Source: an uncultured Collinsella sp. (GTDB lineage Bacteria > Actinomycetota > Coriobacteriia > Coriobacteriales > Coriobacteriaceae). From it: 64,000 nucleotides of DNA. Made by a program: the position numbers and the translations under genes. Each line of letters begins with the position of its first letter. Within the stretch, counting starts at the first letter, position 1. The notes below the pieces were generated by a model. The model did not search any database, had not been told where the DNA came from, and saw only the letters and a program-made list of their open reading frames with translations. Of this stretch, positions 44,796 to 54,318 are shown piece by piece. The DNA is taken from the NCBI GenBank assembly GCA_900539035.1, contig UQAU01000005.1, positions 1 through 64,000 of the forward strand, read 5' to 3'.

Positions 44796-44841
44796 CTAAG
44801 TCTCTACGGCAGCTCGGACGCCATGTCTCGCCGCACAAAAA

Positions 44842-44873
44842 CGGGGCAGCTCGCGCTTCTGCAAACTGCCCCG
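44842..44873 (-). terminator. Intrinsic terminator after zinc-ribbon gene
   Basis: CGGGGCAG (44842-44849) pairs with CTGCCCCG (44866-44873). On the minus strand TTTTTG follows. It shields the invertible locus from transcription of the next gene. Confidence 0.8.
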
Positions 44874-44916
44874 CACCCCTAGCTATCGCGTCATAAGACT
44901 AACCAGCACCACTCCC

Positions 44917-46254
44917 CTACTTCCCAAATAGCGCACCCAGCAGGCCGCGGCGTTTGGGCTTTTCCTCTCGGTAAGAGCCCTCGGCAGTTGCTGCCACTTG
45001 GCGCGGTGGCTCGCCGCCTCCACGGCGTACAATCTGGTATAGGAAGGGCGATTTAACGTATTTGACCTCGATGGGCGTGGCGTGCACGGTGCTTTCGCTC
45101 GACAGCATCACGCTGGGATTGAGCGGTGCTACCACATGCGTCTCGCGCTTGTCGCCAAACACCACCGCTGCCGCGCGACCCGTCTGGCCGTTTACGGCAA
45201 TACGCACCTGCTCGCCGTCGCGGCTGTCCGACGCCGGGCGATCGATAAAGTAGACCGGCACCATCACCAGGCCGTCCTTATGCTTGCGGGCCTTGCGCGC
45301 CCAGGCGCGGATGCTCTTTTTATTGAGCCCCAGCACCGCCTCGGCATCGTTGCCTGCAACGTCGAGCGCCAGCTTATCAATGACCACCTGGTCCTTGGTA
45401 GACGCATCGACGGAAACGACGCGGAAGTCGCCTTCCTGCATGGCGGGATCGAACGGCCCCACCTTGCCAAAGTCCCACGGCTCCAAAATGCCCATAAGGC
45501 GAACGTCCAGGTAGTTTGCCCTGGGATATGCCCAGTCGAGCACCTCGTAGTACACCAGGGTCTCCTTGCTCAGCCCTTTGCCCGGGAAGGACGCCATCAT
45601 GCGCAGGTCCGCCAGCGCCATGGGGAAATAGAAGAGCATCATGTCATTTTGGATCGCGTCTTCTACGTCGTGCCCGGCAAAGGCGTCGGGGTACTGGCGC
45701 ACCAGCTGCAGCGCGTTGGCACGTGCCTGCTGAGGCGAGATTTCGCAGGGGACGCCCTGTTCGGGAACGTATTCGGCACCCACGCCCATGGTCAGGCGTT
45801 TGCTAAACGTACCGGGCTTGAGCAGGTCGGCAACGCCGATCTTATTGCCGCATGACGGGCACTCAAACACGCGCTGGGTCGATGACCCCTCAAAGGACGC
45901 GCCGCAGAAGGGGCAGGGAATGCTCACGTGCGTCGCCTCTTGGAACTCCTGCGCCGTGCCGCGGTCCTCCCACAACAGATGCTCCAGAACCGACTGATTG
46001 CGCCAGTGCGCATTGAAGAAATACCAGTCCGGGTCCTCCGGGCGCTCGAGCTGCGAGACGTGCGTGAGCTTGAGCAGCCCGTCAACCACCGTCAGCGGCG
46101 TATGACGGATACCTAGGGCGCTCTTGGGCTCCCCCGCATCGGCCTGCCACGGAACGACCGTGCCGCAATAGGCGCACTCAAAGCTGCGCTTTGCCTGGTG
46201 CGAATACATGGGGCCGCCGCAGTTTTGGCATTTAATGGCAAACATCTCGTCCAT
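44917..46254 (-). CDS. Double zinc-ribbon protein of unknown function
   Basis: 445 residues with two rubredoxin-like zinc ribbons: CQNCGGP...CAYCG (about 9-31) and CPFCGAS...CPSCG (about 113-136). A long central region follows without recognised motifs (YFFNAHWRNQSVLEHLLW, VYYEVLDWAYPRANYLDVRL). The tail is basic and proline-rich (KPKRRGLLGALFGK). There is no signal peptide or membrane helix. AAAGGAGG lies upstream of ATG 46254. Conserved-looking but unassigned. Confidence 0.75.
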   Translation of the reverse strand: MDEMFAIKCQNCGGPMYSHQAKRSFECAYCGTVVPWQADAGEPKSALGIRHTPLTVVDGLLKLTHVSQLERPEDPDWYFFNAHWRNQSVLEHLLWEDRGTAQEFQEATHVSIPCPFCGASFEGSSTQRVFECPSCGNKIGVADLLKPGTFSKRLTMGVGAEYVPEQGVPCEISPQQARANALQLVRQYPDAFAGHDVEDAIQNDMMLFYFPMALADLRMMASFPGKGLSKETLVYYEVLDWAYPRANYLDVRLMGILEPWDFGKVGPFDPAMQEGDFRVVSVDASTKDQVVIDKLALDVAGNDAEAVLGLNKKSIRAWARKARKHKDGLVMVPVYFIDRPASDSRDGEQVRIAVNGQTGRAAAVVFGDKRETHVVAPLNPSVMLSSESTVHATPIEVKYVKSPFLYQIVRRGGGEPPRQVAATAEGSYREEKPKRRGLLGALFGK

Positions 46255-46514
46255 GGAAACGTCCTCCTTTGCACAGGGCTGTCGACATTAAGTATGTCGA
46301 GCAAATCGACGCGTGCCCATACCCATGTGGCCCAAAATGGGGCACTCGGTCGGACGGGAAGGCGCAGTGAACTCGAAGGCGCGCGGGCAGTCGTCCCCCT
46401 CCGCCTCGCGCCCGTTAGCGCCGGCAGACCATTGCTGCATTTTCTGAGCATCGGTACACGTTGCGTCTGCGCGAGCTACACTATCCCCTTAATAAGAATG
46501 CGAGGAGATACGCC

Positions 46515-47696
46515 ATGCTATTTGTAAATCGGCTGGTACATATGCTTGTTCCCGGCAGCGAAAGCGAGCCGGTCGATAACTCCTGCCGCACCAATGCGGG
46601 TTTTGCCGCAAGCCTCATCTGCATCGGCCTCAACATCACGCTGTGCCTGGCCAAGGGCATAGCCGGTCTGCTCGCGGGCTCCGTCTCGCTTATCGCCGAT
46701 GCCTTCAACAACCTTTCCGACGCCTCGAGCAACATTGTGAGCCTGCTCGGATTCCGCCTTGCCAGCCGCCCGGCCGACGAGGGGCACCCCTATGGCCACG
46801 GCCGCTACGAGTACCTGGCGGGGCTGTTTGTCGCCGTTCTCGTTTGCGCCGTCGGCATCAACCTGATCCTGGAGTCGGTCACCAAGATCATCAAGCCCTC
46901 CCCCACCGTGTATTCGGCGCTCTCCATGGCAGCCCTTGTCCTGTCCATGCTCGTCAAGTTTTGGATGGCGGCGTTCAACCGCACGCTCGGCAACCGCATC
47001 GATTCCGAGACGCTTATCGCCACGGCGCAGGACTCCAAAAACGACGTCATTGCCTCGGCCTCGGTCCTGGCCGCAGCGCTTATTTCGCAGACGACCGGCT
47101 TTGACCTCGATGGCTGGGCAGGCCTGGGCGTGGGCATCTTCATCTGCATCAGCGGCATGGGCCTGGTGCGCGACGCCATCAGCCCGCTGTTGGGGCAAGC
47201 GCCCGACCCCAAGCTCGTCCAGGCAATCCGCGACAAGATCATGTCGTATCCGCAGGTCCTAGGCACGCACGACCTCATGGTGCACGACTACGGTCCCGGC
47301 CGCCAGTTTGCCAGCGCACACGTGGAAATGCCCGGCGAGGGCGATGCGTTTGAACATCACGAGATCCTGGACACCATCGAGCACGATATCAAACGGCAGA
47401 TGGGCATCGGTATCACGCTACACTGCGACCCCATCGCCACCACCGGCGACGACCTGCGCGGCTGGGTCAAGCGCGGCATAGCGCAAATCGACCCCACGCT
47501 CTCCATCCATGACCTGCACGAGCACGACGGGTTCGTTTCGTTTGACCTGGTGCGTCCCGACGGCTTTGACATATCCGACGAGGAGCTGCTGGAGCTCGTC
47601 ACGCGCATCGTGCACGAGCGCCGGCCCGATGCCTCGTGCGTCGTCACATTTGACTCCGGCTTTAGCTCGCCCGAGCGTCCGGCCGAGCAGCTGTAA
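46515..47696 (+). CDS. Cation diffusion facilitator family transporter
   Basis: A 393-residue CDF exporter of divalent metals (Zn, Mn, Fe or Co). Six helices lie in about 30-215. The transport-site aspartates are in SLIADAFNNLSDASSN (helix 2, about 66-81) and AQDSKNDVIAS (helix 5). GHPYGHGRYEYLA is the conserved cytoplasmic loop. A cytoplasmic domain (about 220-300) and an additional ~90-residue C-terminal domain follow (HDLHEHDGFVSFDLV). GAGGAGA precedes ATG 46515. The metal specificity cannot be assigned. Confidence 0.92.
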   Translation: MLFVNRLVHMLVPGSESEPVDNSCRTNAGFAASLICIGLNITLCLAKGIAGLLAGSVSLIADAFNNLSDASSNIVSLLGFRLASRPADEGHPYGHGRYEYLAGLFVAVLVCAVGINLILESVTKIIKPSPTVYSALSMAALVLSMLVKFWMAAFNRTLGNRIDSETLIATAQDSKNDVIASASVLAAALISQTTGFDLDGWAGLGVGIFICISGMGLVRDAISPLLGQAPDPKLVQAIRDKIMSYPQVLGTHDLMVHDYGPGRQFASAHVEMPGEGDAFEHHEILDTIEHDIKRQMGIGITLHCDPIATTGDDLRGWVKRGIAQIDPTLSIHDLHEHDGFVSFDLVRPDGFDISDEELLELVTRIVHERRPDASCVVTFDSGFSSPERPAEQL

Positions 47697-47704
47697 TCGA
47701 CAGC

Positions 47705-47775
47705 AAAACGGGACGCAGGACCGCCGACCAACGCGCCTACGCGCCCGGTCACGCGATCCTGCGCCCCGTTTTTGT
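47705..47775 (+). terminator. Long hairpin terminator after the CDF gene
   Basis: AAAACGGG plus ACGCAGGA pairs with TCCTGCG and CCCCGTTTT across a long loop, followed by TTTTTGTTTG. Confidence 0.7.
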
Positions 47776-47806
47776 TTGCACTGCTAAGGCTCTATCCGCT
47801 CGACCG

Positions 47807-48763
47807 CTAGTTCCCCTGCGCGCCCGAAATGCCGTTTTGCAGGGCATCCCAGGCATTCGTTGCCATATCGCCCAAGTTCTGTGCGGTATCGCCGAGATTC
47901 TGAGCCGTGTCGCCCAGCTCTTGGGCCTTATCCCCAAGCTCCTGGGCCTTGTTGCTCAGGTCTTCCAGCGTGTTGGAGCTCGAGCTGTCCGTGGTGCCCT
48001 GGTCGCCGGACGCGTTGCCCGACAAGCCGTCCTTGCGCGTGAGCTGAATCTCGAGGTTACCGTTGTCGTTATAGTAGGCAGACGTCACGACCCAATTGGC
48101 ATCGACAACGGGCGTCGAGCCGTCATCGGTCAGAATCACGGCGTTCGAAAGATCGGCCCCGCGCGACTTGAGGAGCTTCTTGGCGTTGGACCAGTACTGA
48201 CCCGGGATATCGCTCAGGTCGACGGTGCCGGACTGGATAGTCTCGGTCTGCTCGGCCGTGGTATCAGTCGTGGCGCCCCGCTTGTTGAGCATGCCCGACA
48301 CGATGGCAAACACAACCGACAAGGCAAAGAAGATCGCCAGCACGATGAGGATCTTCTTGATCACGCTCGACGAACGCGAAGGCTTCTTCTCCTCGTCCTC
48401 GCCATACTGAGGGATGGACTTGGGATACTCACGATACGGCTCGCGCGCATATCGGTCGCGCGACTCGTAGCGAGGCTGTGCCGTGCGCGGCATATATGTC
48501 GTCTGCTGAGGCTGCGGAATGGGATTCTGCAGCAGGTCATCATAAGGGTCTGCCGCCGCGTTGCCGTAGGGACTCTGCGACGAGACGCCATACGGGTCCT
48601 GCGCTGCGTTTCCGTAATTCACAACGCGCGTGGGATCGGCCGACGCCTGCGTCGTATCGGGGGCAGCGTAGCCGGGATTCGGCACGACGCGGGTCTCATC
48701 GGCGCCATTGCCCGTCCGCGGGGAGCCGTAGCCACCCATTACGGTCGTCTTATCCTGGTCCAT
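47807..48763 (-). CDS. Membrane protein with Q/Y/P-rich cytoplasmic tail and heptad-repeat end
   Basis: 318 residues. The first ~125 are disordered (N, Y, P, Q, D). A transmembrane helix lies at about 137-157. A small outer domain (about 180-250; DIPGQYWSNAKKLLKSRGADL and TSAYYNDNGNLEIQLTRK) has PASTA-like features. The end is a run of seven-residue repeats (KAQELGD, TAQNLGD and variants, about 275-305), likely a coiled coil. GGAAAGGA precedes ATG 48763. No family was recognised with confidence. Confidence 0.65.
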   Translation of the reverse strand: MDQDKTTVMGGYGSPRTGNGADETRVVPNPGYAAPDTTQASADPTRVVNYGNAAQDPYGVSSQSPYGNAAADPYDDLLQNPIPQPQQTTYMPRTAQPRYESRDRYAREPYREYPKSIPQYGEDEEKKPSRSSSVIKKILIVLAIFFALSVVFAIVSGMLNKRGATTDTTAEQTETIQSGTVDLSDIPGQYWSNAKKLLKSRGADLSNAVILTDDGSTPVVDANWVVTSAYYNDNGNLEIQLTRKDGLSGNASGDQGTTDSSSSNTLEDLSNKAQELGDKAQELGDTAQNLGDTAQNLGDMATNAWDALQNGISGAQGN

Positions 48764-48901
48764 GCAACGATTCCTTTCCGTCGCCTGTAAGCATCAAGTT
48801 ATCCATGCATTCTACCCGCGCAAAAGTCTATGATGGGCAAAGCCTGCCGGTATTTACAAGACATGCGCGGCCGACGGTCACAAGCGAATCGAGGATATGT
48901 C

Positions 48902-49138
48902 ATGGCAAAAAGCAAGCTCATCAAGGACACGACGCGTGCCGAGCGTGAGGAGATCATCAAGCTAGCGCTCGCTGGCTGCGGCAACGGCAGTTGCGACAAC
49001 TGCGGAAGCTGCAGCTTGGGAGCCGGCGATCCGTACGGCACCTACCAGCCCTACATTGACGGCGAGATGGAAATCGCCGATATCAACATGATGGTCGCCG
49101 AGCGCAACGCCAAACTCTTCGGCCTCCAGCGCGGCTAA
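48902..49138 (+). CDS. Small cysteine-rich protein, 78 residues
   Basis: 78 residues from ATG 48902 with GAGGA upstream. It has a helix (TRAEREEIIKLALAG) followed by CGNGSCDNCGSCSLGAGDPY, with four cysteines able to bind a metal or cluster. An upstream start (48830) lacks support. A bidirectional terminator follows. Function unknown. Confidence 0.65.
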   Translation: MAKSKLIKDTTRAEREEIIKLALAGCGNGSCDNCGSCSLGAGDPYGTYQPYIDGEMEIADINMMVAERNAKLFGLQRG

Positions 49139-49162
49139 CGATCCCTTGGGGACGGAGGAAAA

Positions 49163-49200
49163 AGTCCCCGGCGACACTGCGTTTTGCGTCACCGGGGACT
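49163..49200. terminator. Bidirectional hairpin between convergent genes
   Basis: AGTCCCCGG (49163-49171) pairs with CCGGGGACT (49192-49200), with a further inner stem. It is preceded by an A run and lies between convergent genes. Confidence 0.7.
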
Positions 49201-49227
49201 GTTCAGATTACTCCCTGCCGCTTTGCT

Positions 49228-51249
49228 CTACTCGTTGGGTACGTACGTAGCCCTGGCTCGCTCGGGCGTCACGTCCTGACCACTGGAATAGCTCGAGTCG
49301 AATGCGTGCGCAACCAAGTCGTGCGTGTCCCATGCCATGCAGTCAAACTCGCCAGTATCGAGGACAACGATATAGCCCTTGCCGTCGTAGTAGAAATGGT
49401 CCTCGGTGTAGTTATCGTCATCGTCGATGTTGTCTTCGGACACAGAGTCCATATCCGGCTTTGCCGTCTTAATTGCCTGCTTGGCCTCGCTCTTGAGGGT
49501 ATCGAACGAGAGCCCGTGCTGCGCAAGCGAGTCCTCGAGCGAAACCTGCTCACCCGTCTTGAGGTTGTAGTACGCCGACCTCGTCATCCGTTCCGATCGA
49601 TACGGAGGTTGATAGCTGTCGGTAAACGTGCGCACACAGGCAATATCGCCATCGATCGAGACGATCTCGGCGGTATACATCATGGTCACGCGGCTGTCCT
49701 CGTCATCCATCGAGGCCTGCTTGCTCGCATCGAGCGTATCCGCAACGAGCTGGACCATATCCTTGTTAAACTTGGCGACGCCAACGCCCTGGCCCTTCAC
49801 CTGGGGATAGGTCCACGTTGCCGTGATCTGGCACGTGTCATCGGGGGACGGGTCCAGCGGGCCTTCGCCAACCGCAGCCGTAAAGTTGACATCCTGCGTG
49901 GCAGAGACGGCCTCGTAGCTCGCCTGCGCATCGTCGCCGGCATCCTTCGACTTCAGCTGCTCCAGCGTCGTGGCCACCGTGCCAATGGTGCTGTTAACCG
50001 AGCTCTCGTCGGCATACAAGAAACCAATACCGCCCAAAGAGGCAGAACCAACTTCATTCGGGGCAACAAGGTCGGTTATGGCTTTGAATGACTTGCCGTC
50101 GTAGCCAATGAATTTAACTTGGTATTCGTGAGCAGAAGGACCACTTTCGCCAGAGAGATCGCTTTGCTTAATTGCTGTCCCATGGTCATACCACTGCGAA
50201 AAACCAATCTTGCCCTCGTATTCATCAAGCCAGACAGACACACACGCCTCCTGATGAGATACGTTTACCTCTGGCGTGTAGACCTTCTCAATCTCGCCAT
50301 TCTTATACGCCCAGACCTCAAGATGCGCAGCGGCTGCGTTATCCCCACGGTCCACCGGTTCATCGGAATACTCAATCAGCAGCTCATCTTGACCATCGCC
50401 ATCAAAGTCAATGAGCTTGGCGTAAGCAACGCCCTGGGCTCCATACGCATATTCATCGAACCCGACAGCCTCACCCTCGCCGTACTTCTTCTGGTACTCG
50501 AGAATCTTATCGGTGAACAGCTCGTTTGCCGTCTTGACCGCTGCCTTGGCAGAGGCTTTGGCCTCCTTCTTGGACTGGGTGAGCTCGACATTCTTGGGGG
50601 CGTCCGAACCTTCCTTGGCGTAGTCGACCTTCATGGTGGTCGTGCTCTTCTTTTTGCCCTTGCCCGAGGTAATGGTCATCTGGTACTTCTGATCGGGCAG
50701 CTCGCCAAAGTCCTCCATGGCAAAGCCGTCCTCGCCATCCACTTTGATGGTGTAGCTCTTGCCCTTGCCGGACACCGGCGCCAGCTCGACGGTATAGCTC
50801 TTGAGCTTTTTGCCCTTGCTGTTCTTGGGCAGAATCTTAGTCTCGCACGCGCAGACAACATAGCCCTTGCCACCCGAGGTTACCTCGGACGACGCGCCGA
50901 TACGCGGCACGATCACGATAGCGGCGACAATGGCGACAACGGCCACGCCGCCGATAACAGCCGCGACGATACGGCCCCTGTGTTTGGGCTTCTTGGGCTG
51001 CGGCGTCGGAACAAACGGCTGAGCGACCTCAGCAGGCTCGGTCATAGGTTCCTCATAACGAGGCTGCGCCGCCATATGAGCCGAGACACCCTGAGGAGCG
51101 TGCTGTCCCGCAGGGGCAGTCGCCGGCGCATCCCCTACCGGAAACGCCACGGGCTCCGCCTGGTCCTCAACGCCGCCCACGCGAGCGCCGCAGCTCGTGC
51201 AAAACGTGGAGCCATCGGGTATCTGAGCTCCGCACTTAGTGCAATACAT
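49228..51249 (-). CDS. Zinc-ribbon membrane protein with large outer region
   Basis: 673 residues. It starts MYCTKCGAQIPDGSTFCTSC (zinc ribbon), then a P/A-rich linker, a transmembrane helix (about 94-117), a Lys/Ser-rich region, an EF-hand-like stretch FDGDGQDELL (about 285-295), and a C-terminal part resembling DUF3298/RsiV (AYYNLKTGEQVSLEDSL). ATG 51249 follows GGGAG at five bases. The layout parallels 30982-31821, and the two genes share the palindrome TGTTGCGCAACATT upstream. It may sense extracellular conditions; no assigned role. Confidence 0.75.
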   Translation of the reverse strand: MYCTKCGAQIPDGSTFCTSCGARVGGVEDQAEPVAFPVGDAPATAPAGQHAPQGVSAHMAAQPRYEEPMTEPAEVAQPFVPTPQPKKPKHRGRIVAAVIGGVAVVAIVAAIVIVPRIGASSEVTSGGKGYVVCACETKILPKNSKGKKLKSYTVELAPVSGKGKSYTIKVDGEDGFAMEDFGELPDQKYQMTITSGKGKKKSTTTMKVDYAKEGSDAPKNVELTQSKKEAKASAKAAVKTANELFTDKILEYQKKYGEGEAVGFDEYAYGAQGVAYAKLIDFDGDGQDELLIEYSDEPVDRGDNAAAAHLEVWAYKNGEIEKVYTPEVNVSHQEACVSVWLDEYEGKIGFSQWYDHGTAIKQSDLSGESGPSAHEYQVKFIGYDGKSFKAITDLVAPNEVGSASLGGIGFLYADESSVNSTIGTVATTLEQLKSKDAGDDAQASYEAVSATQDVNFTAAVGEGPLDPSPDDTCQITATWTYPQVKGQGVGVAKFNKDMVQLVADTLDASKQASMDDEDSRVTMMYTAEIVSIDGDIACVRTFTDSYQPPYRSERMTRSAYYNLKTGEQVSLEDSLAQHGLSFDTLKSEAKQAIKTAKPDMDSVSEDNIDDDDNYTEDHFYYDGKGYIVVLDTGEFDCMAWDTHDLVAHAFDSSYSSGQDVTPERARATYVPNE

Positions 51250-51330
51250 CGCATCTCCCGTCTCTCGCCGCAGCCGCAATGCGCCCGCGCAGTTCTTCCA
51301 ACTACACCGTACGAGAGAAATCGTGATTCT

Positions 51331-51344
51331 TGTTGCGCAACATT
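51331..51344. promoter_or_regulatory. Palindrome TGTTGCGCAACATT upstream of zinc-ribbon gene
   Basis: Perfect 12-bp palindrome plus TT, about 82 bp before ATG 51249. Identical to 31885-31898 upstream of the other zinc-ribbon gene. A probable shared operator. Confidence 0.6.
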
Positions 51345-51436
51345 ACCGCCACGTCCAAAACTATCCCCTTGGGACCAAAAAGCCTCGCCGAGCCATGGGG
51401 CGCGGCGGGGCGGGCAAGCGGCTATGCGCGGCAGGC

Positions 51437-53104
51437 TTAGAACAGGCCGGTGATGTTGCCGTCGTTGTCGACGTCGATGTTCTCGGCCGCGGGAACCTTG
51501 GGCAAGCCAGGCATGGTCAGAACGCTGCCGGTCAGCGCGACCACAAAGTGGGCACCGGCGGAAACCTTGAGCTCGCGCACGGTGATGCGGAAGCCCTCGG
51601 GAGCGCCCAGCGCCTTGGCGTTGTCGCTAAAGCTGTACTGCGTCTTGGCGACACACACCGGCAGGTTGCCAAAGCCGTTCTCGCGCAGCTCGGCGAGCTG
51701 GCGCTTGGCAGCCGGCGTAAAGTCGACGCCGTCGGCGCGGTAAACCTTGGTGGCAACGGCCTCGAGGGCGTCGGCCACATCGGCACCGTCCTCGTAGGCA
51801 AACTTGAGCTCACTCGGCTGCTCAATCAGGCGCATGACCTCATCGGCCAGGTCGAGCGCGCCCTCGCCGCCCTTAGCCCAAACCTCGGACAGCTTAACGT
51901 TGACACCGAGCTTCTGGCACTCGGACTCGATGAGCTCGAGCTCGGCCTCGGTGTCCGTCGGGAAGCGGTTGATGGCGACCACGCAGGGCAGACCGTAGAC
52001 ATTCTGAATGTTGTCGACGTGGCGCAGCAGGTTGGGCATGCCGGCCTTGAGGGCCTCGAGGTTCTCCTCGTTGAGGTCGGCCTTGGCAACACCGCCGTTG
52101 TACTTAAGCGCACGGGCGGTGGCGACAATCACGACGGCGCTAGGGCGAACGCCCGTCATGCGGCACTTGATGTCGAGGAACTTCTCGGCACCCAGGTCGG
52201 CGCCGAAACCGGCCTCGGTAATCGCGACGTCGCCAAAGCGCATGGCCATGCGGGTGGCCATGATGGAGTTGCAGCCGTGGGCAATATTGGCGAAAGGACC
52301 GCCGTGGACAAACGCGGGCGTGCCCTCGAGTGTCTGAACCAGGTTGGGTTTGAGCGCGTCCTTGAGCAGGGCAGCCATGGCACCCTGAGCCTTAAGGTCA
52401 CGGGCGCGGACGGGCTCGCCGGCATAGCTGTAGCCGACAACAATCTCGCCCAGGCGCTCCTTGAGGTCATTGATGCTCGTGGACAGGCACAGGATTGCCA
52501 TGACCTCGGAGGCAACGGTGATGTCGAAGCCATCCTCGCGTGGCACTCCCTGGGCCTTGCCGCCAATGCCGTCGATAACATGGCGCAGCTGACGGTCGTT
52601 CATGTCGACAACGCGCTTCCAGGTGATGCGCTTAACGTCGATGCCGAGCTGGTTGCCCTGCTGAATATGGTTGTCGAGCATGGCTGCCAGCAGGTTGTTG
52701 GCGGCACCGATGGCATGAAAGTCGCCGGTAAAGTGCAGGTTGATGTCCTCCATGGGGATGACCTGCGCCCAACCGCCGCCGGCGGCACCACCCTTCACGC
52801 CAAACACGGGACCGAGCGAAGGCTCGCGCAGAGCCACGGCGCTCTTGACGCCGCGACGGCGCAGACCATCGGCCAGGCCGATGGTCGTGGTGGTCTTGCC
52901 CTCGCCCGCGGGCGTGGGATTGATAGCGGTCACGAGGACAAGCTTGGCCTGGTGATCAGTTGGCTCGTTGAGCAGGGAATAGTCGACCTTTGCCTTGTCA
53001 AAGCCGTACGGAATCAGATGCTTAACGTCGACGCCGGCGTTCTTGGCCACCTCGGTAATAGGCAGCGGCGTAACAGAACGTGCGATTTCGATGTCAGTAG
53101 GCAT
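51437..53104 (-). CDS. fhs: Formate-tetrahydrofolate ligase
   Basis: It joins formate to THF using ATP, giving 10-formyl-THF for purines or for one-carbon flow. The 555-residue protein has the P-loop PTPAGEGKTTTTIGLADGL (about 59-77), EPSLGPVFGVKGGAAGGG and TGDFHAI. ATG 53104 has AAAGGA six bases upstream. It stands alone. With FolD and FchA (27279-28768) it completes a formate to methylene-THF path. Family certain. Confidence 0.97.
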   Translation of the reverse strand: MPTDIEIARSVTPLPITEVAKNAGVDVKHLIPYGFDKAKVDYSLLNEPTDHQAKLVLVTAINPTPAGEGKTTTTIGLADGLRRRGVKSAVALREPSLGPVFGVKGGAAGGGWAQVIPMEDINLHFTGDFHAIGAANNLLAAMLDNHIQQGNQLGIDVKRITWKRVVDMNDRQLRHVIDGIGGKAQGVPREDGFDITVASEVMAILCLSTSINDLKERLGEIVVGYSYAGEPVRARDLKAQGAMAALLKDALKPNLVQTLEGTPAFVHGGPFANIAHGCNSIMATRMAMRFGDVAITEAGFGADLGAEKFLDIKCRMTGVRPSAVVIVATARALKYNGGVAKADLNEENLEALKAGMPNLLRHVDNIQNVYGLPCVVAINRFPTDTEAELELIESECQKLGVNVKLSEVWAKGGEGALDLADEVMRLIEQPSELKFAYEDGADVADALEAVATKVYRADGVDFTPAAKRQLAELRENGFGNLPVCVAKTQYSFSDNAKALGAPEGFRITVRELKVSAGAHFVVALTGSVLTMPGLPKVPAAENIDVDNDGNITGLF

Positions 53105-53250
53105 GGGCGGTCCTTTCGTTACCGGATGAGAAAAAGACCAATCCAGCATAGCACGCGCGCGCAATAGTAAAACGCCCGTAACCGACGAACGGCGATATGT
53201 TTACCCGATGCCCAGCGATAGCCTACAGATGCGCTAAAACAAGCCCATTC

Positions 53251-54318
53251 CTACAGGGTCGGTTCAATACCCAAATGCTCGAATGTGCGAAGCGTTGCCT
53301 GGCGACCCTGCGGTGTGCGAATCATCAATCCGCACTGCAGCAGATAGGGCTCGTAGACATCCTCAAGCGTACCCGGGTCCTCGCCCACCGCACTGGCAAG
53401 CGTGGTCAAGCCAACGGCACGGCCGGAGAACGTCTTGGCAAGCGTCTCCAAGATTCGAATGTCCATCCAGTCCAGACCAAGCTCGTCGATCTCGAAGAAC
53501 TCGAGCGCCTGACGGCAGATATCGAGCTCAATAGGCCCGTTGCCGCGCACCTGCGCGTAGTCGCGCACGCGCTTGAGCAGACGGTTGGCAAGACGCGGCG
53601 TGCCACGCGAACGCGAGCCGATCTCGAGTGCGCTGGGATGGTCGATCGTCACACCCAGAATGGTCGCCGAGCGTGTCACGATCTGGGCGAGCTCCTCAAC
53701 GGTGTAGTAATCCAGGCGATATGAAATGCCAAAACGGTCACGTAGCGGGCCGGTCAACATGCCCGAGCGAGTCGTTGCCGCCACCAACGTGAACTTGGGG
53801 ATGTCCAGGCGAATCGAGCGCGCCGCCGGACCCTTGCCGATCACGATATCGAGCGCAAAGTCCTCCATCGCAGGATACAGGACCTCCTCGACCGAGCGGT
53901 TGAGGCGGTGGATCTCGTCGATAAACAGCACGTCGCCCGGTTGCAGGTTGGTAAGGATGGCAGCCAGGTCGCCGGTGCGCGCGATGGCCGGACCGCTCGT
54001 CGTCTTAATCTGAGCGCCCAGCTCGTTGGCGATAACCGTAGCCAGCGTGGTCTTGCCCAGACCCGGAGGGCCCGAGAAGATCACGTGGTCGAGCGTCTCG
54101 CCGCGGCTCTGCGCCGCCTCGATGAGCACGCGAAGGCTCTGCTTGATATGCTCCTGACCGCAGTAGTCATCCAAGCGCTGGGGACGCAGGGTACGGTCGA
54201 CATCGAGGTCCTCGGGCGTCAGCTCCGAGCCCACCATGCGCTCGCCATGCGCCATGGATGCCGCCGGCGAGTTGCCGGGCGTCGCCCACAGGTCCTGAGA
54301 GTCATCGGCTTCCCACAT
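53251..54318 (-). CDS. ruvB: Holliday junction branch-migration helicase RuvB
   Basis: The hexameric AAA+ motor that drives branch migration with RuvA. 355 residues, Walker A in GPPGLGKTTLA (about 79), Walker B with DEIH, sensor ATTRSG, arginine finger region GPLRDRFG, and a winged-helix C-terminus (about 270-345). The ATG at 54318 overlaps the ruvA stop as TGATG. It is last in the ruvCAB operon. Confidence 0.98.
   Translation of the reverse strand: MWEADDSQDLWATPGNSPAASMAHGERMVGSELTPEDLDVDRTLRPQRLDDYCGQEHIKQSLRVLIEAAQSRGETLDHVIFSGPPGLGKTTLATVIANELGAQIKTTSGPAIARTGDLAAILTNLQPGDVLFIDEIHRLNRSVEEVLYPAMEDFALDIVIGKGPAARSIRLDIPKFTLVAATTRSGMLTGPLRDRFGISYRLDYYTVEELAQIVTRSATILGVTIDHPSALEIGSRSRGTPRLANRLLKRVRDYAQVRGNGPIELDICRQALEFFEIDELGLDWMDIRILETLAKTFSGRAVGLTTLASAVGEDPGTLEDVYEPYLLQCGLMIRTPQGRQATLRTFEHLGIEPTL

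Noticed and set aside
41961..44797. Repeats of the hsdS locus as a CRISPR array
   Set aside because: Only four copies, in both orientations, unevenly spaced and inside coding frames; they are recombination sites.
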